Program-made: the position numbers and the translations under genes | Notes under the pieces: model-generated | What the model was told of the DNA's origin: nothing | The model's database searches: none | Seen by the model: only the letters and a program-made list of their open reading frames with translations | Part shown: piece by piece, positions 10,337 through 22,403 of the stretch | Numbering within the stretch: the stretch's first letter is position 1 | How the letters are laid out: every line of letters begins with the position of its first letter | Origin: Xenopus tropicalis | Lineage: Eukaryota; Chordata; Amphibia; Anura; Pipidae | DNA length: 64,000 bases | Reading direction: 5' to 3' | Assembly (NCBI RefSeq): GCF_000004195.4 | Contig: NC_030686.2 | Span: 44,150,961 to 44,214,960 of the forward strand

Positions 10337-13300
10337 ATGCCCAACGCAGAGACAGGCCATGAAGGCCCAGAGGTACCATATGCTCCCAGTGAAGTCATGG
10401 AGATGCCGCAGATCAGCAAGAAAGATCTGGATGCTCCTCACACCAACAGTGATGACCAGGAAGAAGCTAACATGCCCAACAGAGAACAAGAGATGCCTAA
10501 CAAAGCCTTGGAGATGCCTCCAACAGCCAAAGAAGGTATGAATGTTCCTCACATTAACAACAAAGATTCGGACATGTCTCAGCCGCCATATGAAGGTGCA
10601 TTGCCCTATCTACCTGCTCAAGTTATGAATCCGGAGAGTTCAGAGGCCCAGATGGACTTAAGCCTTCAGAATCAGACGACGGCCTCCCCATCGGGACATT
10701 CCGAGGTCTGGAAGAAGGGAGGCCGTCTGCTGTCGGCACTTATGGCCATTAACATTGCTCTGTTTGGCAGTGTGCTTGTGAGCAGCGGGTCCCTGGAACA
10801 CGTGGTTGTGCAGGATAAGGAGGTGCTGGCGTTCCTTGTTGTGCTGATGCTGCTTTCTGTTTTCTGGATGATTTTCCAGTTCTACTTCTCCTGCCAAAAA
10901 AACGCTGTTCTGTACAAGGATTCCCACGCGGGGCCAGTGTGGCTCAGAGGTAAGGGGCATTGATCTGCTCTTCCGACCAGAGCTGTGCCATTTGTATTCA
11001 TAAATAGATACAGTTTGGATAAAATGATTAATTGATTTTTTAATGTATATGGTTTTAATGTAATTCTAATTAATCCTGTAAAAAGATCAAAATCTCCCCA
11101 GAGAGATGTAAACACAGGGTTCACATTGATTATCTAGAATCTGGACTGCTGCTTACAGTGGGGGGATCAGATAGGATCTGTGCCACTGTGACAGAATGCT
11201 CTGTTATACAGATAGCTAGAATCTCAGCCATAAAGCAGGGCAGGACTGCTGCTTACAATGGGGGGGGATCAGATAGGATCTGTGCCACTGTGACAGAATG
11301 CTCTGTTATACAGATAGCTAGAATCTCAGCCATAAAGCAGGGCAGGACTGCTGCTTACAATGGGGGGATCAGATAGGATCTGTGCCACTGTGACAGAATG
11401 CTCTGTTATACAGATAGCTAGAATCTCAGCCATAAAGCAGGGCAGGACTGCTGCTTACAATGGGGGGGATCAGATAGGATCTGTGCCACTGTGACAGAAT
11501 GCTCTGTTATACAGATAGCTAGAATCTCAGCCATAAAGCAGGGCAGGACTGCTGCTTACAATGGGGGGGATCAGATAGGATCTGTGCCACTGTGACAGAA
11601 TGCTCTGTTATACAGATAGCTAGAATCTCAGCCATAAAGCAGGGCAGGACTGCTGCTTACAATGGGGGGGATCAGATAGGATCTGTGCCACTGTGACAGA
11701 ATGCTCTGTTATACAGATAGCTAGAATCTCAGCCATAAAGCAGGGCAGGACTGCTGCTTACAATGGGGGGATCAGATAGGATCTGTGCCACTGTGACAGA
11801 ATGTTCTGTTATACAGATAGCTAGAATCTCAGCCATAAAGCAGGGCAGGACTGCTGCTTACAATGGGGGGATCAGATAGGATCTGTGCCACTGTGACAGA
11901 ATGCTCTGTTATACAGATAGCTAGAATCTCAGCCATAAAGCAGGGCAGGACTGCTGCTTACAATGGGGGGATCAGATAGGATCTGTGCCACTGTGACAGA
12001 ATGCTCTGTTATACAGATAGCTAGAATCTCAGCCATAAAGCAGGGCAGGACTGCTGCTTACAATGGGGGGATCAGATAGGATCTGTGCCACTGTGACAGA
12101 ATGCTCTGTTATACAGATAGCTAGAATCTCAGCCATAAAGCAGGGCAGGACTGCTGCTTACAATGGGGGGATCAGATAGGATCTGTGCCACTGTGACAGA
12201 ATGCTCTGTTATACAGATAGCTAGAATCTCAGCCATAAAGCAGGGCAGGACTGCTGCTTACAATGGGGGGGATCAGATAGGATCTGTGCCACTGTGACAG
12301 AATGCTCTGTTATACAGATAGCTAGAATCTCAGCCATAAAGCAGGGCAGGACTGCTGCTTACAATGGGGGGATCAGATAGGATCTGTGCCACTGTGACAG
12401 AATGTTCTGTTATACAGATAGCTAGAATCTCAGCCATAAAGCAGGGCAGGACTGCTGCTTACAATGGGGGGATCAGATAGGATCTGTGCCACTGTGACAG
12501 AATGTTCTGTTATACAGATAGCTAGAATCTCAGCCATAAAGCAGGGCAGGACTGCTGCTTACAATGGGGGGATCAGATAGGATCTGTGCCACTGTGACAG
12601 AATGCTCTGTTATACAGATAGCTAGAATCTCAGCCATAAAGCAGGGCAGGACTGCTGCTTACAATGGGGATCAGATAGGATCTGTGCCACTGTGACAGAA
12701 TGCTCTGTTATACAGATAGCTAGAATCTCAGCCATAAAGCAGGGCAGGACTGCTGCTTACAATGGGGGGATCAGATAGGATCTGTGCCACTGTGACAGAA
12801 TGCTCTGTTATACAGATAGCTAGAATCTCAGCCATAAAGCAGGGCAGGACTGCTGCTTACAATGGGGGGGATCAGATAGGATCTGTGCCACTGTGACAGA
12901 ATGCTCTGTTATACAGATAGCTAGAATCTCAGCCATAAAGCAGGGCAGGACTGCTGCTTACAATGGGGGGATCAGATAGGATCTGTGCCACTGTGACAGA
13001 ATGCTCTGTTATACAGATAGCTAGAATCTCAGCCATAAAGCAGGGCAGGACTGCTGCTTACAATGGGGGGGATCAGATAGGATCTGTGCCACTGTGACAG
13101 AATGCTCTGTTATACAGATAGCTAGAATCTCAGCCATAAAGCAGGGCAGGACCAGTTCCAATGTGACAAAATGCTGCTGTGAAAGAAAATAAGGACATTA
13201 AGGAAGATTTAATGACGCTGAGGCCAGGGGTTGGACGCAGTGTAGTTAAGTATTAGTATTACCCAGTAAAGCCCGTGAAGCTTTCTGACAGTTTCATGGT

Positions 13301-16300
13301 AATTTGGCCTTTGGAACGCAGTGTTACGGTGATATTTCATTTTCAGCTCTGCAGGGGGCGGAGTCAGGAAGATCTCACATGTTTCACTTTTAAATAATAT
13401 AGAAATAAGCCTGTCGATTCATATACATTAATTATATATATATATATAGGTGTGTTTCATTTGTAGGAAGAAAGCTAAACTCTATTTCTACAGAGAGTCT
13501 ATATTTTCTATATAAACATAGTGTCGGGGTATCAGTGTTCTGCATGATTGTACCTCCCCTTCTCCCCAGGGGGCCTGGTGTTCTTCGGTATCTGCAGTCT
13601 GGTGATGGATGTGTTTAAGATTGGCTATTACATCAGTTACATTGATTGTGAGTCTCCAATCAAACTCATTCACCCCATGGTACAGAGTGCGTTCATCATC
13701 ATGCAGGTGAGACTTCCCCTTTAATCTACACAAGGGTCCCAGGCCTTATTCTGTGGGGCCCAAGTAAGGCAATTGTGTCCCATAAACTTAGTAAGGAACA
13801 GTTGGTATCAGGGGAAGGGCATAATAAATGTCCATAGTGCCGTAAGATGGTGTCAGTTTTATATATTATAGGCGTACCCCCACAACTGTCCTGCTTTCCG
13901 CAGGACGGTCCCGGTTTTTATAGCGCATCCCGCTGTCCCGGATAGTTCAATCAATGGCCCGCATTTCTGTAATAGATTACGGAAACGCGGGACATTCTAT
14001 GAACTATCAAGCACCGCGGGATGCGCTGGCTGTAGACGGCCGCTCCGGCTTCTTCTGACTCTGCTTTCTATGGGGGCATTGTGTATGGGGGCACTGTGTA
14101 TGGGGGCTACTGTCTATGGGGTCAATTGAGGGTGCTGTCTATGGGGGTACTGTCTTTGGGGCACTGTGTATGGGGGGTACTGTCTATTGGGCCATTGGGG
14201 GCACTGTGTATGGGGGGTACTGTGTATTGGGCCATTGGGGGCACTGTGTATGGGGGGCACTGTGTATGGGGGTACTGTCTATGGGGGGCACTGTGTATGG
14301 GGGTACTGTCTATGGGGGCACTGTGTATGGGGGGTACTGACTATTGGGCCATTGGGGCACTGTGTATGGGGGTACTGTGTATGGGGGGCACTGTGTATGG
14401 GGGGCACTGTGTATGGGGGCACTTTCTATGGGGGGCACTTTCTATGGGGGATACTGTCTATGGGGGCACTGTGTATGGGGGGTACTGTCTATTGGGCCAT
14501 TGGGGGCACTGTGTATGTACTGTGTATGGGGGGGGCAAAACTGGTACATAGTTATAACTCACTTATAACTGACTTCTCTCTATATTTGTATTTTATATGT
14601 AGGAGTTGCTATATTGTTTTCCTTAGGTAGTACAGAATAAGGGTATAGCACATTTGCGTCTGATCCCGCCATTTCAACTATATAAAAGTAGTATCTTTTG
14701 TAAAAAAAAATGGGGTGTGGTAATTGGGGCGTGGCCACAAAGTGGGCGTGGCCAAAAATTGCCATGGTGCACGTGCCAAATCTTTTTGTCCCTCTTTTCA
14801 TTTTTCAAATGTTGGGAGGTATGGTTATAGGCTATTTTGGATAGTTACAACAGAGGCCTTACCGCACACCCTAGCTCTCCAAATTTAACTGCCCGGTGCA
14901 CATTGCCAGAGGGATCGGCACCCTCATAAAAACCAGCAGGAAAACAAAAAGCAAAATGGCACTCAGGGCTAACGGGAAATATTTCCTTGTTAGAAAGTCT
15001 TTATTTGCGAAAAAGATGCAACGTTTCGAGGCCAATCAGCCTCTTTATCAAGCATAAAGAGGCTGATTGGCCTCGAAACGTTGCATCTTTTTCGCAAATA
15101 AAGACTTTCTAACAAGGAAATATTTCCCGTTAGCCCTGAGTGCCATTTTGCTTTTTGTTTTCCTATAGGCTATTTTGGCCCCCAAGTCAGTCAGTATTTC
15201 TCTTTTTTCAGACGTATTTCCTATGGGTCTCCAGCAAACACTGCGTGCAGATCCACACAAATATCTCCAGGTAAGTTCCTTAGAGATTAACCCTTTGCTC
15301 ATCTACCCGGGATTCACGTAACGATGTCCCTACATGAAAAGGGCAACTTGTCTGCTGGACACACAGTCAGATTTGGTTAAAGCATTTGAGTCAGACTTTG
15401 TACAAGGGCCAGCCAATGTGGCTATTGCCCAGCAGAATTCTCTTCTTTGGGCAAATCTAATCTTTTTGGGCAAATCTGATACAGGTATGGGATCCGTTAT
15501 GCAGAAACCATTATCCAGAAAGCTCCGAATTACGGAAAGCCTGTCTCCCGTAGACTCCATTTTAATCAAATAATTTTTCTCTGTAATAATAAAACAGTAC
15601 CTGTACTTGATCCCAACTAAGATATAATTACCCCTTATTGGGGGCAGAACAGCCCTATTGGGTTTATTTAATGGTTAAATGATTCCCTTTTCTCTGTAAT
15701 AATAAAACAGTACCTGTACTTGATCCCAACTAAGATATAATTACCCCTTATTGGGGCAGAACAGCCCTATTGGGTTTATTTAATGGTTAAATGATTCCCT
15801 TTTCTCTGTAATAATAAAACAGTACCTGTACTTGATCCCAACTAAGATATAATTACCCCTTATTGGGGCAGAACAGCCCTATTGGGTTTATTTAATGGTT
15901 AAATGATTCCCTTTTCTCTGTAATAATAAAACAGTACCTGTACTTGATCCCAACTAAGATATAATTACCCCTTATTGGGGCAGAACAGCCCTATTGGGTT
16001 TATTTAATGGTTAAATGATTCCCTTTTCTCTGTAATAATAAAACAGTACCTGTACTTGATCCCAACTAAGATATAATTACCCCTTATTGGGAGCAGAACA
16101 GCCCTATTGGGTTTAATTATTGTTTTACTAATTTTTTAGTAGACTTATGGTATGGAGATCCAAATTATGGAAAGACCCCTTATCCAGAATACCCTTGGTC
16201 CCGAGCATTCTGGATAATGGGTCCTATACCTGTATTATTTTGGGAATAGGACTGTGTAGGCCCTGTATCAGGGTGTATTGGCTGCCAGTCTGGCCAATCA

Positions 16301-19005
16301 GCAGCTATATATATGCGTGTGTGCTGGCACTAAAGCAGCCTCCCTTTATATCCAGTGGGGTAACTATAGAGGGAGCAGACCCCCCAGTCCCGGTGCCCAG
16401 CAGTCACCCCCAGCCGTACCTGTCTACCCATTGTCTGTTCCTGCCCCCTGCAGTTACATGATCCCAGGTGCATGTAGGGCAATAAACAGGAGGAGGACGG
16501 TTAGTCCCAGGGGCTATTGCTGCCATTGTGTTTTCCCTTATCCGGGGGGAAGTTTCCAATTTCACCGATAAAAATAGACTCACGTGCAAATAAAAACCTG
16601 CAATCAACTTAACTGCAGCACAAAACGTGAGTCACAAACCAGCGGAGCCGCCCAAACACGCCGCCCTGTTTCCAGCCAGAGAAACTCAACGCTCCCTGAC
16701 ATCTCACCCCATTATTAGCAGCTGAGCTCTGGGGAAACTATCACTCTCTGTTATTAAGTGAGACAGCCCACGTTAGGCAAGAAGACACTGAGAGGCACCT
16801 CTTCCTTCTATATTGTAATGTGACCCTCATAACATGGTATATTTCTCCCCCAGGTATGGCCTGATGCTCATACTCATCACCAACCTCAGCATCTGGATGG
16901 CGGCCGTAACAGATGAGTCTGTCCACCAAACCAGAGACCTCGAGGACGACCATAAAATTGTCCACAGCAGCCCAGCTGGGTCCCATGATCACAAAGGTAC
17001 AGGGGTTGAATGGAGAAGTATCGCCAAGTCTGAGTACAAGTTAGATCTAAAATCCAGATAGTTTCAATCTGTGTCTGGGCCCAGGTTTTTGGTTGACAGA
17101 ATGACTGGTTATCTTGAGGACCACAAAGACCAAAAAGGTCATCTTTAGGACCACAAAGACCAAAAAGGTCATCTTTAGGACCGCAAAGACCAAAAAGGTA
17201 ATCTTTAGGACCACAAAGACCAAAAAGATCATCTTTAGGACCACAAAGACCAAAAAGGCCATCTTTAGGACTGCAAAGACCAAAAAGGTCATCTTTAGGA
17301 CCACAAGGACCAAAAAGGTCATCTTTAGTACCACAAAGACCAAAAAGGTCATCTTTAGGACCGCAAAGACCAAAAAGATAATCTTTAGGACCACAAAGAC
17401 CAAAAAGGTCATCTTGAGGACCACAAAGACCAAAAAGGTCATCTTTAGGACCACAAAGACCAAAAAGGTCATCTTTAGGACCGCAAAGACCAAAAAGGTA
17501 ATCTTTAGGACCACAAAGTCCAAAAAGATCATCTTTAGGACCACAAAGACCAAAATGGTCATCTTTAGGACCACAAAGAATCCAAGGCCATCAGAAAGAG
17601 TCTTTGGTATAATTCTATAGTTCTACTGGAGGTCTGTAAGTGCCACCACTCTAATTGCCAATGTCTTTCTTGCAGAAGTCGGAGGAGCGCACGAACACAC
17701 CTGCCAGTGCAGCAACCACCTGTGCCACATCTTCCAGACGGGGTACTACTACCTCTACCCATTCAACATTGAGTACAGCCTGTTCGCCTCGGCTATGACA
17801 TACGTCATGTGGAAGAACGTCGGCCGTGAAATGGACGACCAAGTGGCCCATCACAGTCGCCTCAGTCTTTGCTTCTATTTTAAGAACATGTTTGCTGGGT
17901 TCCTAATTGGCGGGGCCGTCTTGCTGTGCGGCGTTGTGGTCCTTGTCATCTACAAGGTCAAGATCAACTTGCCGGATAAGCTGTACAGGGCGCACATCCT
18001 CTTCTATTCATTTAATATATTGGCTCTGGCGCTCATGTCGTTGGGTTCCCTGGCTGGATCCATTATATACCGGTTTGACAAGAGACACATGGACGCTCAT
18101 AAGAATCCCACTCGGACTCTGGATGTTACCTTGCTCCTAGGAGCAGCCTTGGGTCAGTACTGCATCTCTTACTATTCCATTGTCGCTATGGTGGCCACTT
18201 CTCCTGGGGAACTGATCAATGCCCTAAATTTGGTCTACTCCATACTCATGATCGTGCAACTTACTCTTCAGAATACCTTCATCATAGAAGGCCTTCACCG
18301 AGAACCCTTCCAAGATGCTGCCCCACAGCCAGAGAAGGGGCTTATTTTTGCCAATGAGGCCGTGGCTCCTTCCCTGGCTCATAATGAAACCCCAGGATTC
18401 TCAGCACCAGCTCCTGAATTCCCGGCCAAGCCCAAACAGAGTATAACCGAACCCCCGTGGAATCTGAAGCGCAGGATGGTTCAGGAGATCTCGCTCTTTC
18501 TGCTGCTTTGTAACATCATTGTAAGTATTTCCCAACCTCACAGATACTTATATTGCACATTGTTGTTATAATTGCCACCTATATTTTCTCTTGTAATATG
18601 CAACACGTCGGCAGGTATGAATAAGCCAATGACAGACATCTTAAGCAAGACTGAGCCAATAGAAAGCACAAACTGAGACTAAAGCACTGCCTGAAAATTA
18701 ATTTCCTGAGAAAAGGAAAGTCTCAGCTTAGAAAATGAAGTTAGTGAGCAGAGAAGAGACCTAGTCCAGGGAAACAGGCGTAATGTTGCTCTTTGCTACT
18801 CTTACTTCATGTTGCTTCTTTTTCTTCTTGGCAGCTTTGGCTAATGCCAGCGTTTGGTGCCCGCCCTCAGCTGAAGAATAACCTGGAACGGAACTTCTAC
18901 GGACTGTATGTGTGGACTATAATCACCAACATCTGCCTGCCCTTTGGCATCTTCTACCGTATGCACGCGGCTGCCAGCCTCCTGGAAGTGTTCCGAATGT
19001 CGTAG
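10337..19005 (+). CDS. otop2: Otopetrin-2-like proton channel, gene A (6 coding exons, 655 aa)
   Basis: Multi-pass plasma-membrane proton channel of the otopetrin family. Coding exons are 10337-10949, 13570-13706, 15212-15270, 16854-16996, 17676-18520 and 18835-19005; all introns are GT/AG, phases 1,0,2,1,0, and the sum (1968 nt) is open from ATG to TAG. Twelve hydrophobic segments are visible. TM1 and TM2 (about 131-152 and 163-187) are in exon 1 after the hallmark EVWKKGGRLLS (123-133). TM3-4 are in exons 2-3, TM5 (ending AAVTDES) in exon 4, TM6-10 in exon 5 with YYYLYPFNIEY, MWKNVGR and KNPTRTLD, and TM11-12 in exons 5-6 with MPAFGARP and FYRMHAA. Wording of exons 2-4 is closest to OTOP2 as I know it. 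Odd points: a 122-residue acidic N-tail with recurring Met-Pro pairs, and Leu513 in TM10 where genes B and C have His. An acceptor-like site just before the ATG suggests an upstream noncoding exon. First of three tandem paralogues; one-to-one orthology is not established. Confidence 0.93.
11134..13152 (+). repeat. 100-bp satellite array, about 20 copies, in gene A intron 1
   Basis: Same 100-bp unit as 2211-3679, occupying about 77% of the 2620-bp intron 1. Variation is almost confined to the G-run and a C/T in AATGCTCTG. Confidence 0.95.
13433..13448. repeat. (TA)n microsatellite
   Basis: Short AT dinucleotide run in gene A intron 1, about 120 bp upstream of exon 2. Confidence 0.8.
13860..14822. 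repeat. Interspersed repeat containing a GTATGGGGG minisatellite, gene A intron 2
   Basis: The outer parts look like one repeat element: an inverted pair around GCGCATCCCGC and GCGGGATGCGC near 13922 and 14018, and a right part with GGCGTGGCC motifs ending TTTTTCAAATGTTGGGAGGT. Between them, 14055-14545 is a variable minisatellite of TATGGGGGCACTGTG-like units, open in all + frames. Confidence 0.65.
14938..15164. repeat. Perfect palindrome, 110-bp arms, 7-bp spacer, gene A intron 2
   Basis: The left arm 14938-15047 and right arm 15055-15164 are exact reverse complements with no mismatch that I could find; the spacer is TCAAGCA. The right arm ends 47 bp before exon 3. Confidence 0.95.
15480..16234 (+). 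mobile_element. MITE with internal 112-bp tandem array, gene A intron 3
   Basis: Ends are TACAGGTATGGGATCC and its near complement GGGTCCTATACCTGTA. Inside, a 112-113-bp unit beginning CTGTAATAATAAAACAGTAC recurs at 15581, 15694, 15806, 15918 and 16030. Further copies lie at 38404-39090, 42548-43649 and 57927-59070. Confidence 0.85.
17107..17582 (+). repeat. 30-bp minisatellite, about 16 copies, gene A intron 4
   Basis: The unit is GGACCACAAAGACCAAAAAG plus GTCATCTTTA. The period is a multiple of 3, so frames on both strands stay open (Lys/Thr-rich on +, Leu/Val/Phe-rich on -). It lies between exons 4 and 5 and both flanking splice sites are good, so it is taken as intronic. Confidence 0.95.
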
Positions 19006-19207
19006 GCTGGACAGTCGTCTGCCGTTGGGTTGCAGGGGGCGGAGCCAAGGAGGAGGCGGAGGAAGGAAAGCTGAAGGATAACCTCAGGGATCATCCTGGA
19101 TTCTGTGCCTTACCAAGCGTCTATGGGGAGGGTTTTTATCATGTGTCCCCCCTGGGATGTCAGCTGAGCCACTGTCTTGGACCCTCAATTCAGATAATCA
19201 ATGAAAG

Positions 19208-19213
19208 AATAAA
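19208..19213 (+). promoter_or_regulatory. Polyadenylation signal, gene A (candidate)
   Basis: AATAAA about 200 nt after the gene A stop codon, the first canonical hexamer on this strand. A short 3' UTR is therefore plausible; transcript ends were not available. Confidence 0.55.
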
Positions 19214-19689
19214 ACCACTTTATTAGGATAAGAACATTGGGCAGAAAATCAATGAGCCCCAGATACCCCCAGAGTCGTACCTAGAACTCCCGGGGCACCT
19301 AATCCACACAGACTGTATGTAAGATGGGATCTGCCCAGTTTAGTTTCCCTTTATCCAAGTGGTACCTCTTCTCTACTAATGGGCCTTATGGGGTAGAGAC
19401 CCTTCTGCCCATCTATAAAGCATATTAATGGTAAAGGCCTGATATTTCTGAGAGTTCCGTTACTGGTCAGATCCAGCCCCATGATATGGATTAAGGAGAC
19501 ATTTTCTACATGTTGCGTAGGTTCTTGTGTAGGTTCCATTTTGTATTCATGCGAGAGATGTAGCTGTTTGTGTACAAATGTATGGAAAGGAGATTTTGCT
19601 ATATTCAGTAATTAAACTAATATTATATTGTCTTGACTTTCCCCTATAGATTCTCTACTGGGGGAAGGATGGCCACCATTTTCTGTCAA

Positions 19690-20002
19690 TAAAGGTCCCC
19701 ATACACGGGCCAATTGTAGCTGCCGATATGGGTCCCTTGGACTGATTCGGCAGCTTATCGGCCCGTGTAGGGGCAGAAACGAGGGGCCTGGCCGACCGAT
19801 ATCTGGCCTGAAATTGGCCAGATCTCGATCGGGCAGGTTAGAAAATTCAGTCGGATCGGGGGCCGCATTGGCTCGTTGATGCGGTCCCCGAACCAACTGC
19901 CCCATGGCCGCCAATATAATTTGATCAAATTATTATTTTTTTTACCTACACGCTCCCCGATATCGCCAAGCGAGCGAATCTCAAGGTGTATGGGGACCTT
20001 TA
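19690..20002. mobile_element. T2-type MITE, GTCCCCATACAC family
   Basis: Ends TAAAGGTCCCCATACACGGG and GTGTATGGGGACCTTTAT are intact. The interior is shortened near the right end relative to other copies. Confidence 0.85.
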
Positions 20003-21540
20003 TATTGGCCTTTGGGTTGGGGGTGGTTATGATGTCATTTTGGGGCAGGGCTATGATGTAAGGGGTGGGAAAATGGGTGGGCTGGGGATGGAAAGGTGGG
20101 TGGGGCCAGGAAATGGGCGGGGTTATAGGCACAGTATAGTGGTTATAAAGGGTGATTGGCAATGGAGAGGGTCAGGGAAGGGAGGGATTTATAACTGATG
20201 GCAAGTACATTGCTGGTAAATTTGTAATAGCAGAGCCGGCCCTGGCTGGGGATTTACTGGTCAAATACCGGCCAGGTAACAACCCTAACTGAGGGGTAAC
20301 ACAACAGAACTGGACTTGAGCCATAATTACACAACAGCTATCTTGTGGCCAAAGAAACAGACGGAGAGATAAAAAGTGATAAATACTAGAACCCCACTAT
20401 TCTGTATAAATGGATTAGTGATGCTGCAGGCCAGGCCCAGTCCATGTATAATGGAACCATATGAGCTGACTCCTCCTCTTGCCCCTCCCCCACCATGGGG
20501 GCCATTCATGAAGTGCAGGGCAAGAGGAGAAGTGTAACAAAGGGGCACAATCCTCCCCAGTTTGCACCATGCTCCTTGTTAAAATTGCATCAGGTCCTGA
20601 ATTCACCCCTTAAATACAGTGCAACCTACTTGCAGTCATGAATCCAGTATAAATATCTCCAGGCGGGGGGGCAGTAGCTGCCAATCAGAGCACAGAGAGA
20701 CTGGCCCCTTAAATGGGGCACACTTGCATTACAGCATGAATCTACAAACAATAGATGCTCTACAGCCCAACTATATGTTTAATATCTATCAGCAGTAATG
20801 CTCCAATGTGCTGCACCCACAGCAGTGCTACTGAACTAAAGTAACAAACCTGAAATCACCTGTAGCCACAAAAATAAGGGTATGCCGCCACCTAGTGTTC
20901 ATATGTATAACTGCAGCCACAACCATTCATACAATGCACTACAACTGTATCTAAATCATAATAATTGTAATAACAAGAGGTATAACAAGGGGATCCTATG
21001 CACCCCCAAATAGAGAGCGGCGAATGCAACATGGGGGGAAATAATAATTATTTTATCTTATAATCAGAATAAGCCACAGATACCAACATTACTAACGGTA
21101 TGCACACATCTGCCTCCCCAGTATCTAATCCCATGGGCATTAATATGACGTTGGTCCTCCCGCTGTGCTACATCAGCCTCTGGGAAGGATTTCTATCAGA
21201 TGTTGGAACATTGTTAGTGGGATTTCATTCCATTCAGAGCATTAGAGAGGTCGGGCATCAACGGATCTAGTCTTTCTTTGGCAAATAGTGTAATTGTACA
21301 TTCAGAGAGACAGAGCTCTCCCGCATTCCCAAAGCCTAGATCTTTCTACAGACTGCCAGATGGTGGCGCTATGAGTCTCCTTCCCCTGCTGATATACTAA
21401 TGGAACCATGGGATGCTGATGGACGGTCGAATATACAACACTTTCCTCTGACCATTGGGTTGCTTTGCCCATTTAGGCTGCTGAGATCGTGTGTGGATTG
21501 GCATTCCTTCATTCTCATGGTTTTATCCAATGGTAAGTGC
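20003..21540. other. Unassigned intergenic stretch
   Basis: A GGTGGG-rich segment (20020-20130) and an otherwise ordinary AT-rich spacer. No gene seen. Confidence 0.35.
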
Positions 21541-21544
21541 TCTC

Positions 21545-21765
21545 AGCCCTTATTGTTCATTACCTTCAGCCAATCCCCAACCAGTGGCTCAGGGGTAACA
21601 TGTTGCTCCCCAACCCCTTGGGTGTTGCTCCCAGTGGCCTCAAAGTAGGTGCTTATTTTTAAATGGAAGCTCAGAGACATTGTTTGCCCCCAAGCAGAGC
21701 CTCCTGCAGCCCAGCAGTCCCCATAGGGCAACAAAATAGCCAATCACAGCCTTTATTTTGAACTT
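21545..21765 (-). mobile_element. hAT-like MITE fragment (CAGGGGTCCCCAACC family)
   Basis: Contains CCAATCCCCAACCAGTGGCT, GTAACATGTTGCTCCCCAAC and AGCCAATCACAGCC, which match in reverse complement the elements at 49392-49697 and 34126-34648. Ends are not cleanly preserved. Confidence 0.6.
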
Positions 21766-21901
21766 TTTTTTTATGGTTGAGTGGCTCCCCACATCTTGTT
21801 CTGACCAACAACGTTTCAGCCTGTTTTTTAACCTCATATGGAGATTCATCTCCTGCTTTCCTTATAGAGACTTACAGCTAGCAAATATTCCATATATATA
21901 T

Positions 21902-21995
21902 GATCAAATTCTAATGGCGGCAATGGGGCAGTCAGTTCGGGGACCGCATCAACGAATATCGGCAGCTACTAGCGGCCCGTGTATGGGGACCTTTA
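21902..21995. mobile_element. T2-type MITE fragment, GTCCCCATACAC family
   Basis: Internally deleted copy; the right end GTGTATGGGGACCTTTA is intact and the left TIR is absent. Confidence 0.65.
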
Positions 21996-22403
21996 CAATC
22001 CTGCTCTCCACAGAAAGAAGTGGTTAAATAGTTAAGTAATAGTTGACTGTCACTAACCTTGTGACTTATATGTCCTAATGTTAAAGCCTGGAATGTGATT
22101 GGGTAATTATACTGAGAGCTGCGCCGGGGCGGGGACTGTGATCAACAACCTCTGCAAAGCGCTAACCTGCTGGGCCAATAAAGGACAATAATAAAGAATA
22201 ATAATAGTAATGGCTAATGGGTTAAACACAGGCAGCGGCGCTCGCTCAGGTGAGGATGGAGCCAGACTCCATAAACCGACTCATTAAAGAGAGAAAAGCC
22301 TGTCAGCCATGATTATTCCTTCATAGCCTGTAGCTTCCATATGGAACGAAGTACTGGGGCCATCGGCACAATCACAGCCCAATAACCATACGGCAACTGT
22401 GAC

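Noticed and set aside
14081..14630. Gly/Tyr/Trp-rich frames of about 155 codons
   Set aside because: Products of the GTATGGGGG minisatellite in gene A intron 2.
16285..16325. CCAAT plus TATATATA arrangement resembling a core promoter
   Set aside because: It lies in gene A intron 3 after the MITE, with no first exon downstream; chance occurrence is likely.
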